From an uncultured Bacteroidota bacterium (GTDB taxonomy: Bacteria > Bacteroidota > Bacteroidia > Chitinophagales > Chitinophagaceae), in contig CAIWHI010000127.1 of assembly GCA_903912435.1 (NCBI GenBank), forward strand, positions 1 to 13,630: a stretch of DNA of 13,630 bases, in the 5' to 3' direction. This document shows positions 7,410 to 13,630 of this stretch, piece after piece. Numbering within the stretch: position 1 is the first letter of the stretch; each line of letters begins with the position of its first letter. The notes under the pieces are model-generated. The model made no database searches. It saw only the letters and a list, made by a program, of their open reading frames with translations, and was not told the DNA's origin. The position numbers and the translations under genes were made by a program.

Positions 7410-8279
7410 ATGTTTTATTTAGTGTTGACCATTTTATTGAATGTAGTTATCTCGGTAATTTTTAAGTTGTTTCCAAAATACCAGATAAATACCCTGCAAG
7501 CAATTGTGGTAAACTATGTGGTTTGTGTGATTACAGGGTCATTGTTCCTTGGCCAGGTACCCTATACTGCTGAAATAATTCACAGAAGTTGGGTGCCTTT
7601 TTCTCTTCTTATGGGCATCGGTTTCATAAGTGTATTTAATTTGATAGCCTACTGTACAAAAATTGATGGGATTACCACCACCACTATTGCCAATAAACTA
7701 TCACTTGTAATCCCTGTTTTGTTTTCCTTCTTTCTGTACCATGAGCACGCTGGTGCTGCTAAAATTATCGGCATACTCATAGCTTTCCCTGCGGTTTATT
7801 TTACATCAAGAGTACACAATGATGAAGATAAGCCGCAAAACCTTTTTTGGCCATCACTGCTATTTATTGGAGGTGGCTTGCTAGATACCTTAATGAATTA
7901 TGTGCAATCTCATCACCTAAACACCAATCAAGACCAGGCACTATATACCATCTTCTGTTTTTCAACTGCAGGCCTTATTGGTATCACCTTACTCACAATT
8001 TTGGTATTGCTTAAGAAAGTTACCTTATCACCCCGAAATTTCATTGCAGGTTTTTGTATAGGCATACCCAATTATTTTTCTATTTATTTCTTTATCAAAG
8101 CTTTACATAGCAATTTTTTGCAAAGTTCGGCCACAATACCGGTTTTAAACATTGGTATATTAGTTATGTCTGCCATTACAGCAATTGTGCTATTCAGGGA
8201 GAAAGCAAATTCTATGCGTATCTTGGGCCTCCTAATGTCAATCCTCGCAATTTACTTGATAGCTGTTGGAGATAAATAA
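7410..8279 (+). CDS. EamA/DMT-superfamily transporter-like membrane protein
   Basis: A 289-residue, very hydrophobic protein with about ten membrane segments arranged as two halves (about 1-132 and 147-287), the layout of the drug/metabolite transporter (EamA) superfamily. The first half ends AAKIIGILIAFPAVYFTSR and the second SMRILGLLMSILAIYLIAVGD, the repeat-end signature where the last helix of each half pairs with a short positive loop. The polar stretch HNDEDKPQN (136-144) marks the linker between halves. It starts 10 nt after ribD and is probably cotranscribed, which makes a flavin-related substrate possible, but Bacteroidota often place such genes beside unrelated neighbours, so the substrate is unassigned. 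The A/T-rich leader shows no Shine-Dalgarno. Confidence 0.82.
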   Translation: MFYLVLTILLNVVISVIFKLFPKYQINTLQAIVVNYVVCVITGSLFLGQVPYTAEIIHRSWVPFSLLMGIGFISVFNLIAYCTKIDGITTTTIANKLSLVIPVLFSFFLYHEHAGAAKIIGILIAFPAVYFTSRVHNDEDKPQNLFWPSLLFIGGGLLDTLMNYVQSHHLNTNQDQALYTIFCFSTAGLIGITLLTILVLLKKVTLSPRNFIAGFCIGIPNYFSIYFFIKALHSNFLQSSATIPVLNIGILVMSAITAIVLFREKANSMRILGLLMSILAIYLIAVGDK

Positions 8280-8302
8280 GTAAGATTTTAGAGTAAGTAT
8301 AA

Positions 8303-8914
8303 ATGGAAGATAACAATAAATACAGAACCATATCGGCCGATACCACAGGTGATTTTAGGGATAGAGGCAGCAAGTTTTTGGCATATGCCTATCCGGTTAT
8401 GACAGCCCTTGAAGTAAAGGAGAAATTGCAATTATTAAAAAAAGAACATCCTAAGGCGGTTCATCATTGTTATGCTTATCGTCTGGGCACAGATGGTACT
8501 CAATACAGGGCAAATGATGATGGTGAGCCATCTGGTAGTGCTGGTAAACCCATTATAGGTCAAATAGATAGTCTGGGGCTTACCAATATATTGGTGGTTG
8601 TTGTTAGGTATTTTGGTGGGACTCTTTTGGGTGTACCCGGACTAATCAATGCTTACAAAACAGTAACCCTGGAAGCTCTGGGTATGGCCCCGATTACTGA
8701 AAAATGGATTGAAGATTTGGTGGAAATTAATTTCGATTATCCGGTAATGGGGGAGGTGCTTTACTTACTAAAACAAAGTGAAGCCACCGTCTATAAGCAG
8801 GAACTACAATTATTTTGTGTTATCAATGCTGGTATCCCAAGATTGCATTCTTCCTCCTATGTAAAAAAGTTATCTGAAATAAGGGGGGTAACGATCAAGC
8901 AAATAACTACCTAA
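8303..8914 (+). CDS. yigZ: YigZ/IMPACT family protein (UPF0029 plus DUF1949)
   Basis: A 203-residue product, almost the same length as E. coli YigZ. The N-terminal IMPACT domain (about 18-125) shows RGSKFLAYA (21-29), HHCYAYRLG (54-62), NDDGEPSGSAGKPI (71-84) and NILVVVVRYFGGTLLGVPGL (95-114), the conserved core of the family. Residues 135-203 fit the small ferredoxin-like DUF1949 domain. Eukaryotic IMPACT binds GCN1 and dampens GCN2 signalling; the bacterial role is unresolved, and association with ribosomes or nucleic acid has been suggested. The gene follows the transporter by 23 bases on the same strand and converges on ytxJ, with 13 bases between stops and no clear terminator hairpin. 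The symbol reflects family membership, not proven function. Confidence 0.93.
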   Translation: MEDNNKYRTISADTTGDFRDRGSKFLAYAYPVMTALEVKEKLQLLKKEHPKAVHHCYAYRLGTDGTQYRANDDGEPSGSAGKPIIGQIDSLGLTNILVVVVRYFGGTLLGVPGLINAYKTVTLEALGMAPITEKWIEDLVEINFDYPVMGEVLYLLKQSEATVYKQELQLFCVINAGIPRLHSSSYVKKLSEIRGVTIKQITT

Positions 8915-8927
8915 AGTTATTTTCCTC

Positions 8928-9272
8928 TTAGTTGACCAAATACTTATGTGCCTCATCATTTATATCATCCATACTTATCCCATTATGGCTTTCGTCATAC
9001 ACGCATTCGCCTTTTGAAATGAGTAAAATCTGTGGGGATTCATGATAAACATTAAATACCTCAGCTATTTTATTAGATACAGATCGGTACCTGATTAAAT
9101 CAAGATAATAGAAACTAATATTTTCATTGGGAATTGCTCTGTCAAGCCTGTTCTTAGCCATACTACTAATTGAACACCTTGTGCTGTGCTTAAAAATAAC
9201 TACAGGTTTCGTATTGCTTTCTTCCTTTATTGTTTCTAATTGCTCCTCAGTTTCTAAAGCTATCCAATTCAT
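8928..9272 (-). CDS. ytxJ: YtxJ-type monothiol bacilliredoxin-like protein
   Basis: A 114-residue thioredoxin-fold protein of the YtxJ (BrxC-like) family. The first strand KPVVIFKHST leads into the active site TRCSISSMA with a single Cys (C33), so it is a monothiol type. Next come helix 1, ISFYYLDLIRYRSVSNKIA, a conserved SPQILLI strand in place of the usual cis-Pro loop (ESPQ, about 77-80) and a C-terminal V-Y-D-x-S-H motif typical of the family. Members are thought to remove bacillithiol from mixed disulfides on cytoplasmic proteins. Many Bacteroidota make bacillithiol, so the role is plausible here, but no bsh gene is in the window. The ATG at 9270-9272 is preceded after 4 nt by a -7-like box. 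The Nudix gene lies 60 bases upstream on the same strand and could share transcription. Confidence 0.88.
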   Translation of the reverse strand: MNWIALETEEQLETIKEESNTKPVVIFKHSTRCSISSMAKNRLDRAIPNENISFYYLDLIRYRSVSNKIAEVFNVYHESPQILLISKGECVYDESHNGISMDDINDEAHKYLVN

Positions 9273-9276
9273 GCCA

Positions 9277-9284
9277 CAAAATTA
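9277..9284 (-). promoter_or_regulatory. Candidate -7 box (TAATTTTG) just before ytxJ
   Basis: The minus strand reads TAATTTTG, an exact TAnnTTTG match ending 4 nt before the ytxJ ATG. If used, transcription would begin at or beside the start codon and the mRNA would be leaderless. No TTG is present at the expected -33 distance, and such 8-mers occur by chance in AT-rich DNA. Confidence 0.25.
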
Positions 9285-9332
9285 ATGGAAAACAATTTGG
9301 TAAATGTTTCAGCAAGGTTAAAAATAATAAGC

Positions 9333-9968
9333 TTACCACCTCATACCAGCCACATGTAGCACTTCCCTTATAGCCTCATATGTTCGCGATGCAAATGGGG
9401 CAAGGTCTTTTTGGGCCACCCAGCGGGCTTCTATTATGTTCTCTTCTTTTTGGGGCGATAACTTATCAGCCTTAGTGCCAGTCATTTTGTACCACACTGT
9501 AAGTTTCAAAAACTGCTCGTTATTTTGATGGTAAATGTGGTAAGTGTCAATTATTTTTTCATTAATTGTAAGGTGCTCAAGACCCGTTTCTTCCATTACT
9601 TCCCTTAGTGCGCATTCTTCTATTTCTTCACCCTCATCCAGTTTGCCCTTAGGTAAGTCCCATTTGCCACGCCTGTATATCATCAATATGGCATTATCCT
9701 CATTATAGGCTATACCACCGGCAGCAATTATAGGCCTGAATAATTTCGATAATTGTTTTTCAATCAATTCCTCACTTTCACCTTCTATCATTATGCCTTC
9801 AAGAGTTGGCTTGTCCAGTTGACTTATCGCTGATAGGATATTATCCTTATTTGCACCGTTCATCACCATGTAAGCCTCTGCTTCAGGATTTTTTGCTAAA
9901 TAATCACCTTTATTTGTAGTAAGGATTAATGGTTTATCGTTAATGTATATTTTTTTAGAAAAAATCAT
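9333..9968 (-). CDS. Nudix hydrolase with N-terminal extension
   Basis: A 211-residue protein that hydrolyses a nucleoside diphosphate linked to some other moiety; the substrate cannot be read from sequence. The full Nudix box is present at 108-130: G108, then E114, then REVMEETGL (122-130), fitting G-x5-E-x7-R-E-U-x-E-E-x-G-U. The catalytic fold starts about residue 79 with IIAAGGIAYNEDNAILMIYRRGKWDLPKG. Residues 1-77 are an extra region, predicted mixed strand and helix with an acidic, Glu-rich part (61-71), which I do not recognise. The protein resembles small stand-alone Nudix enzymes found in many Bacteroidota. The ATG at 9966-9968 is the only reasonable start. Divergent from pyrE, with 165 bases between starts. 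A near-consensus -7 element (ATCCTTTG on the minus strand, around 10003-10010) is weak. Confidence 0.9.
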   Translation of the reverse strand: MIFSKKIYINDKPLILTTNKGDYLAKNPEAEAYMVMNGANKDNILSAISQLDKPTLEGIMIEGESEELIEKQLSKLFRPIIAAGGIAYNEDNAILMIYRRGKWDLPKGKLDEGEEIEECALREVMEETGLEHLTINEKIIDTYHIYHQNNEQFLKLTVWYKMTGTKADKLSPQKEENIIEARWVAQKDLAPFASRTYEAIREVLHVAGMRW

Positions 9969-10094
9969 GCTAAATAGTTTTGGGTTGTAGTCGTTTTTGG
10001 CAAAGGATAATAATATTGTAAAAGTATGTTGGCCGCTAGTAAGTTCCCATATTTACTATGAGGTGTAATTTATTCATAAATATCCATCTTTTTA

Positions 10095-10124
10095 CTGCTT
10101 TTTCACTTATGCTTTTTACTTTTG
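10095..10124 (+). promoter_or_regulatory. Candidate pyrE promoter with repeated CTTTTTACT motif
   Basis: TACTTTTG at 10117-10124 is an exact TAnnTTTG match. CTG at 10095-10097, one base off the TTG -33 element, lies at the typical 19-bp spacing. The ATG of pyrE follows 9 nt after the -7 box, giving a leader of only a few bases. CTTTTTACT occurs at 10088-10096 and 10112-10120, with a CTTTTTCACT variant at 10098-10107 between them. Confidence 0.45.
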
Positions 10125-10133
10125 ACACTTATT

Positions 10134-10763
10134 ATGAGTACTCAAAAACATTTTGCCGAAAAACTACTGCAAATTAAAGCATTACAGATTAACCTGCAAA
10201 AACCATATACATGGGCTTCGGGTTGGCGTTCTCCTGTTTATTGCGATAACCGTAAGGTTTTGTCTTTCCCATATGTACGCGATTTCGTGAAAAGCGAATT
10301 GGCGAATATGATTTTAGAGAAATTCCCTGATGCTGATGTAATAGCCGGAGTAGCTACTGCCGGTATTGCACATGGTGTTATGGCTGCCGATTTGCTAAAA
10401 CTACCTTTCATCTATGTAAGGGCCAAACCAAAAGAACATGGTATGGGCAACCAGATAGAAGGTGTTTTGGAAAAAGGCCAGAAAGTAGTGGTGGTTGAAG
10501 ATTTGATTTCAACTGGTAAGAGTAGCCTACAGGTGGTTGATGTATTGAGGGAGCAGGGCGCTGAAGTATTAGGTATGTGTGGTTTGTTTACCTACGGTTT
10601 CCCAGTTGCTGATGAAGCATTTATGGCTGCCGGTTTGCCTTTATACACCATCAGCAACTACCAGGCACTTATGGAGGTTTGCGAAGACCAGAAAATGATT
10701 ACTGCTGAGCAAAAATATACCCTTGAAGAGTGGAGGGTAAACCCTGGTGAGTGGATGAGATAA
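10134..10763 (+). CDS. pyrE: Orotate phosphoribosyltransferase
   Basis: PyrE joins orotate to PRPP to make orotidine 5'-monophosphate, the fifth step of pyrimidine synthesis, in the cytoplasm. The 209-residue product has the family's landmarks: YTWASGWRSPVYCDNRKVLSFP (25-46), the orotate-binding region; ATAGIAHGVMAADLL (74-88); YVRAKPKEHGMGNQIEG (94-110), the mobile loop over the active site; and the PRPP-binding VVVVEDLISTGKSS (118-131). Start choice: a TTG at 10122 would add four residues, but it lies inside the predicted -7 box, so the ATG at 10134-10136 is preferred and gives the usual N-terminus. No other pyr genes are near. ubiA begins 68 bases after the stop, with no clear terminator between, so some cotranscription is possible. 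Confidence 0.96.
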   Translation: MSTQKHFAEKLLQIKALQINLQKPYTWASGWRSPVYCDNRKVLSFPYVRDFVKSELANMILEKFPDADVIAGVATAGIAHGVMAADLLKLPFIYVRAKPKEHGMGNQIEGVLEKGQKVVVVEDLISTGKSSLQVVDVLREQGAEVLGMCGLFTYGFPVADEAFMAAGLPLYTISNYQALMEVCEDQKMITAEQKYTLEEWRVNPGEWMR

Positions 10764-10831
10764 TCAAAATTCATTTTAGGCCGAGATAGGCATAAGCATT
10801 CAAGGTGATAATCTATCATTAAAATAATATT

Positions 10832-11812
10832 ATGGCGTGGTTCCGGCTTATACGTTGGCAAAATCTACTAATCATATTTTTTACGCAGTACATTGCGTGG
10901 AATTTTGTTTTAGAACCACAAAGGATTGCACATTCCAGTCGTCTTTTTTTTAATGTAGATTTTCTTAATTTTTTGTGTATTTCATTGTCAACAATCCTGA
11001 TCGCCGCTGCCGGGTACATAATTAATGATTACTTTGATGTCAATATAGATCAGATTAACCACCCAAACAAAGTTCTATTAGGTAATAAAATCCATCTCAG
11101 GGAAGGTATAAAGGCTCATCTTTTTTTGAATTTTATTGCACTTTGTTTGTCATCTTATGTTGCCTATACTTCACATCATTTGGAGTGGATATTGGTTCAG
11201 GTAGCTTGTATCACTTTGCTATGGTATTATTCTACCCATTTCAAGCGGCAATTGTTGGTAGGTAACATAGTGGTTGCTTTATTGGTTGCACTTACAATGG
11301 TGGTTTTAGTGGTTTACCAGCCATTTTTGCATGGTATATCAACAGATGTTCAACCAATTATCCATAGTTTGAGTGAGGTTAATTACTCATTTGCTATTGC
11401 CCAATCATTCATCCCTGCATGGGTATTTGGTATCTATACGTATTTTGCCTTTATGCTCACTTTAATTAGAGAAATAGTAAAAGACATAGAAGATTTTAAA
11501 GGAGACGAAAAGGAGGGATGCCATACCTTGCCAATTGTCATGGGTATACGGTTTGCACGTAGAACAATTTTGGTTATTACTATACTTACAATTACGTCTT
11601 TAATTTTTTCGGCAATATTTTTGTTTGCCTTTCATTACTATTTATTGGCCGGTTATTTTTCTTCCCTATTAATTTTGCCCTTATTAATCTGGGTAATCTA
11701 TCTATTCAAAAGTAAAGATGTTTCACACTACCATAAGGCAAGCCAGGGCCTGAAAATTATTATGGTTTTGGGTATTTGCACTTTAATCATTTATCATTAT
11801 CAATTAAATTAG
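10832..11812 (+). CDS. UbiA-family membrane prenyltransferase
   Basis: A 326-residue integral membrane protein with about nine hydrophobic segments. Both Asp-rich, magnesium-diphosphate-binding motifs are present: NDYFDVNID (65-73, the N-D-x-x-D-x-x-x-D signature) and REIVKDIEDFKGD (213-225, D218, D221 and D225). The family transfers a prenyl chain from a polyprenyl diphosphate to an aromatic or glycerol-phosphate acceptor at the inner membrane. Bacteroidota copies beside maf are often labelled geranylgeranylglycerol-phosphate geranylgeranyltransferase, by similarity to archaeal lipid enzymes. I cannot tell that from menaquinone (MenA) or heme (CtaB) prenylation by eye, so I leave the substrate open and give no symbol. 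The stop (TAG) is in the same reading frame as maf, whose first codon follows 6 nt later. Confidence 0.9.
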   Translation: MAWFRLIRWQNLLIIFFTQYIAWNFVLEPQRIAHSSRLFFNVDFLNFLCISLSTILIAAAGYIINDYFDVNIDQINHPNKVLLGNKIHLREGIKAHLFLNFIALCLSSYVAYTSHHLEWILVQVACITLLWYYSTHFKRQLLVGNIVVALLVALTMVVLVVYQPFLHGISTDVQPIIHSLSEVNYSFAIAQSFIPAWVFGIYTYFAFMLTLIREIVKDIEDFKGDEKEGCHTLPIVMGIRFARRTILVITILTITSLIFSAIFLFAFHYYLLAGYFSSLLILPLLIWVIYLFKSKDVSHYHKASQGLKIIMVLGICTLIIYHYQLN

Positions 11813-11818
11813 AAAAAT

Positions 11819-12388
11819 TTGGAGAGTATAATTATTCTTGCCTCGCAATCACCAAGGCGGAAACAATTGTTGGAAATGGCCGAAATTAAGTTCGAAGTCA
11901 TTATAGCAGATGTGGATGAAACCAATCCCCCAGGTATGCCAGGCGATGATGTGCCGGAATATTTGGCCAATAAAAAAGCATCAGCAATTGCACATCTTGT
12001 TGATAATAAAATAGTTATTGCAGCCGATACTGTTGTCTTGCTTGACCATCACATTTTAGGTAAGCCCACTAACGAGCAAAATGCTATTGATATTTTAACC
12101 CAATTATCAGGCCGGATGCATAAGGTGGTAACCGGGGTGTGTATTACAAGGGGGGATAAAAAGGTATGTTTTTCGATTACTACCGAAGTTTATTTCCGAA
12201 AACTGACTGAATCACAGATTAGGCATTATGTTGTTAATTACAAGCCTTACGATAAGGCAGGGGCCTACGCTATCCAGGAATGGATAGGGGTAACCGGTAT
12301 TGAGAAAATTAACGGCGATTATTACAATGTTATGGGTCTTCCCATTGGTGAAGTAATCAATGTTTTAAAGACTGATTTCGGAGTATAA
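11819..12388 (+). CDS. maf: Maf-family nucleoside triphosphate pyrophosphatase (dTTP/UTP type)
   Basis: Maf proteins cut dTTP, UTP and modified nucleotides to monophosphates, keeping them out of nucleic acids. The 189-residue product has all the landmarks: ASQSPRRKQLL (8-18), the catalytic D70 in IAADTVV, K82 in LGKP, and YDKAGAYAIQ (144-153). A Gln at 153 in the GAYAIQ context resembles the YhdE (dTTP/UTP) branch and not the YceF (7-methyl-GTP) branch. The start must be TTG. Between the in-frame ubiA stop (11810-11812) and the SQSPRR motif the codons are AAA, AAT, TTG, GAG, AGT and then hydrophobic codons, none of them ATG or GTG. The 6-nt gap suggests an operon with the UbiA gene and coupled translation. 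Confidence 0.95.
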   Translation: MESIIILASQSPRRKQLLEMAEIKFEVIIADVDETNPPGMPGDDVPEYLANKKASAIAHLVDNKIVIAADTVVLLDHHILGKPTNEQNAIDILTQLSGRMHKVVTGVCITRGDKKVCFSITTEVYFRKLTESQIRHYVVNYKPYDKAGAYAIQEWIGVTGIEKINGDYYNVMGLPIGEVINVLKTDFGV

Positions 12389-12422
12389 TCCTAGCTAGAA
12401 TCAAGTTTAATAGAAAGGTAAA

Positions 12423-12452
12423 TTGTTTTTTCCCGTAGGTTTTATATATTTG
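12423..12452 (+). promoter_or_regulatory. Bacteroidota-type promoter for the lipoprotein gene
   Basis: TTG at 12423-12425 and TATATTTG at 12445-12452 are separated by 19 bp, matching the TTG / TAnnTTTG consensus in both boxes and spacing. The ATG follows 16 nt after the -7 box, so the leader should be about ten bases. It is the cleanest promoter in the window and implies that the lipoprotein is transcribed independently of maf. Confidence 0.65.
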
Positions 12453-12468
12453 TCAAAACACCCGTTTC

Positions 12469-13341
12469 ATGTTAAAAGTAAATTCAACCTTCTTTTCAGC
12501 CATTGGTTTGTCTATGGCAATTATTGGCTTGTCAGCCTGTGGTAATTCCAGTGAAAATAAATCGGCTGCACCAAAAGATTCAGTGGTTGCTGCGCCTAAA
12601 ACCGACTCAGTAAACACAACTAAGAAAAAGGCCATCGAGTATAAATTTGCTACAGTAGAGGCTAATTTCCCTTCTCCTTTCGAAATTGTAAATGACCTAT
12701 ATAACTATCAGGCACCTTACCGTAAAGATTTATTGAATCCTGCATCAAATGCTGATAAATATATTTCTTTATTCAAAAAAGAAGTAGGATTTGGTGTTTA
12801 TGGTATAGATATGGCCTATATCAATTTTTATGGACAGAATCAGGAAATGCTGAATTACTATTCAGTAATTCAAAAGTTGTCCAGAGATTTGAATATGGAT
12901 AAGGTGTTTGATATGTATATCGATAGGTTCAAAGCCAGTGCGAACAATAAAGATTCAGTTATAACTATCATTGATAATGTATTTAATGAAACAGATAAAT
13001 ACCTAAGGAAAAATGACCGTATACCAGCAGCTAGTCATTTATTGGCAGGTGCACTCATCGAATTGAATTATTTGAGTCTTAACCTTTTGAAAGACTTAAA
13101 GAAAACTCCTGAAAATGCACCATTCTTCGAAAAGGTTTTTAGTGAGAATCTATACATATACCACCTTATAAAGTTGTATGAGGAATATACAGATAAAGAT
13201 TCTAAAGAATTGTTGGCCTCATTAAAAGATTATCGCAAATCTTATGATGAGATAATAAAAAATAGTGCAGATCTTACTCCTGAAAATATTGCAAAGGCTA
13301 CTGCTTTATTGAATAAGGTAAGGGCTGGTATGATTAAATAA
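12469..13341 (+). CDS. Putative lipoprotein of unknown function
   Basis: I do not recognise this 290-residue protein. Its N-terminus is a lipoprotein signal: Lys3, a hydrophobic core (8-20), and the lipobox LSAC with lipidated C24, so the mature protein should be membrane-anchored, in the periplasm or at the outer membrane. Residues 25-55 form a low-complexity Ser/Ala/Lys/Pro linker. From about 56 to 290 the sequence is mostly helical and rich in Tyr, Asn, Leu and Lys, with the stretches FPSPFEIVNDLYNYQAPYRK and GVYGIDMAYINFYGQ giving the best handles for searches. The C-terminal part, with paired helices (about 165-285), suggests a helical bundle; no catalytic motif is visible. It has its own promoter and is followed by a strong hairpin terminator, so it looks monocistronic. 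It may well be a conserved Bacteroidota family. ORF and export are secure; function is unknown. Confidence 0.9.
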   Translation: MLKVNSTFFSAIGLSMAIIGLSACGNSSENKSAAPKDSVVAAPKTDSVNTTKKKAIEYKFATVEANFPSPFEIVNDLYNYQAPYRKDLLNPASNADKYISLFKKEVGFGVYGIDMAYINFYGQNQEMLNYYSVIQKLSRDLNMDKVFDMYIDRFKASANNKDSVITIIDNVFNETDKYLRKNDRIPAASHLLAGALIELNYLSLNLLKDLKKTPENAPFFEKVFSENLYIYHLIKLYEEYTDKDSKELLASLKDYRKSYDEIIKNSADLTPENIAKATALLNKVRAGMIK

Positions 13342-13399
13342 TTAATGATATTCAATGATGCTTTCTGTTATTGATTAGATAAAAATAGACAGATTTTTG

Positions 13400-13432
13400 A
13401 TTGATAAGACGCACACCGTGCGTCTTATCAAT
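13400..13432 (+). terminator. Hairpin terminator downstream of the lipoprotein gene
   Basis: A perfect 15-bp stem (13400-13414 paired with 13418-13432, core GACGCAC / GTGCGTC) closes on the 3-base loop ACC, starting 58 bases after the lipoprotein stop. On the plus strand only TTTG follows, so the T-run is short, although the stem ends in A/T pairs. On the minus strand the stem is followed by CAAAAA, not a T-run. Function as a terminator is likely but inferred. Confidence 0.65.
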
Positions 13433-13504
13433 TTGATACCATAAGATTAACTTGTAATCAAATTTTCCTTCCATAAATTCATAATCATGTAATTCAACCT
13501 TAAT

Positions 13505-13630
13505 ATGAGTGATAGTATATTGAGGGCATTAATGCAATTGTTTGCAATCGTTGCCAATACCGATGAAGTAGGGATTAAGGGGCGTGAAATTGTGGAGCGA
13601 TTCCTAAGAAGGCAATTGAGCAACCACTTC
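13505..13630 (+). CDS. N-terminus of a protein with a TerB-like or helical N-terminal region (3' end outside window)
   Basis: An ATG at 13505-13507 opens 42 codons that run to the window edge without a stop. The sequence begins MSDSILRALMQLFAIVANTD and continues through a helix, GREIVERFLRRQLS. Two amphipathic helices and the phrase LMQLFAIVA recall the TerB-like start of large ABC-type ATPases of Bacteroidota, which have ATPase and membrane regions further on; that is memory of family style and cannot be tested here. Codon use and the A/T leader (AACCTTAAT before the ATG) match the neighbours. No signal peptide is seen. The coding call rests on an open frame at a sensible distance (72 bases) after the terminator hairpin. 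No clear -7 box lies between. Confidence 0.7.
   Translation, partial: MSDSILRALMQLFAIVANTDEVGIKGREIVERFLRRQLSNHF

Noticed and set aside
10122..10133. TTG start giving four more residues for pyrE.
   Set aside because: The TTG is the end of the predicted -7 box TACTTTTG, and the ATG gives the normal N-terminus.
10658..11019. Minus-strand frames over the pyrE-ubiA junction.
   Set aside because: They are shadows of pyrE and ubiA in the opposite frame, with no family signature.
12453..12635. Minus-strand frame of 60 codons over the lipoprotein start.
   Set aside because: Antisense to the signal peptide and linker; the plus-strand promoter and lipobox are clear.
1..13630. CRISPR arrays, tRNA or rRNA genes, transposases, integrases, toxin-antitoxin or defence genes.
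   Set aside because: None is visible: no regularly spaced repeats, no tRNA-like cloverleaf noticed by eye, and all sizeable frames are accounted for by the genes listed.

Overview
The window reads as an ordinary chromosomal segment of a Bacteroidota bacterium, probably near the Chitinophagales/Sphingobacteriales. The evidence is AT-rich DNA, A/T-rich leaders without Shine-Dalgarno sequences, -7 boxes of the Bacteroidota type TAnnTTTG (one with a TTG -33 element at 19 bp), a YtxJ-type bacilliredoxin and a UbiA-Maf gene pair. Placement below phylum level is inference from style, not from a marker gene.

Region 1 (1-2140, minus strand) is a two-gene dehydrogenase operon. A Tat-type small subunit of the gluconate 2-dehydrogenase subunit 3 family is followed after 6 nt by a GMC-family FAD oxidoreductase, which runs off the left edge with 496 codons visible. 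The large subunit has a Cys-x5-Cys-x3-Cys motif that could hold an iron-sulfur cluster.

Region 2 (2327-5252, minus strand) is a pair of polytopic membrane proteins that look like GT-C (PMT/ArnT-like) glycosyltransferases. Their genes overlap by 8 nt and are probably translationally coupled. A two-hairpin REP-like palindrome (5312-5363) separates them from prmC.

Region 3 (5404-8914) contains prmC (minus) diverging from a plus-strand run of ribD, an EamA/DMT-type transporter and a YigZ/IMPACT-family gene. Region 4 (8928-9968, minus) holds a ytxJ-type bacilliredoxin and a Nudix hydrolase with an N-terminal extension.

Region 5 (10095-13630, plus) holds pyrE, a UbiA prenyltransferase, maf, a lipoprotein of unknown function behind the best promoter in the window, a strong hairpin terminator, and the first 42 codons of a further gene.

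Most of this is housekeeping: translation termination, riboflavin, pyrimidines, nucleotide clean-up and thiol redox. I found no CRISPR array, tRNA, rRNA, integrase, transposase or phage gene, and no convincing new multi-gene system. The points most worth a second look are the dehydrogenase pair, the orphan glycosyltransferase pair, the REP-like palindrome, the in-frame UbiA-stop-Maf junction, several forced TTG starts, and the repeated CTTTTTACT motif over the pyrE promoter.
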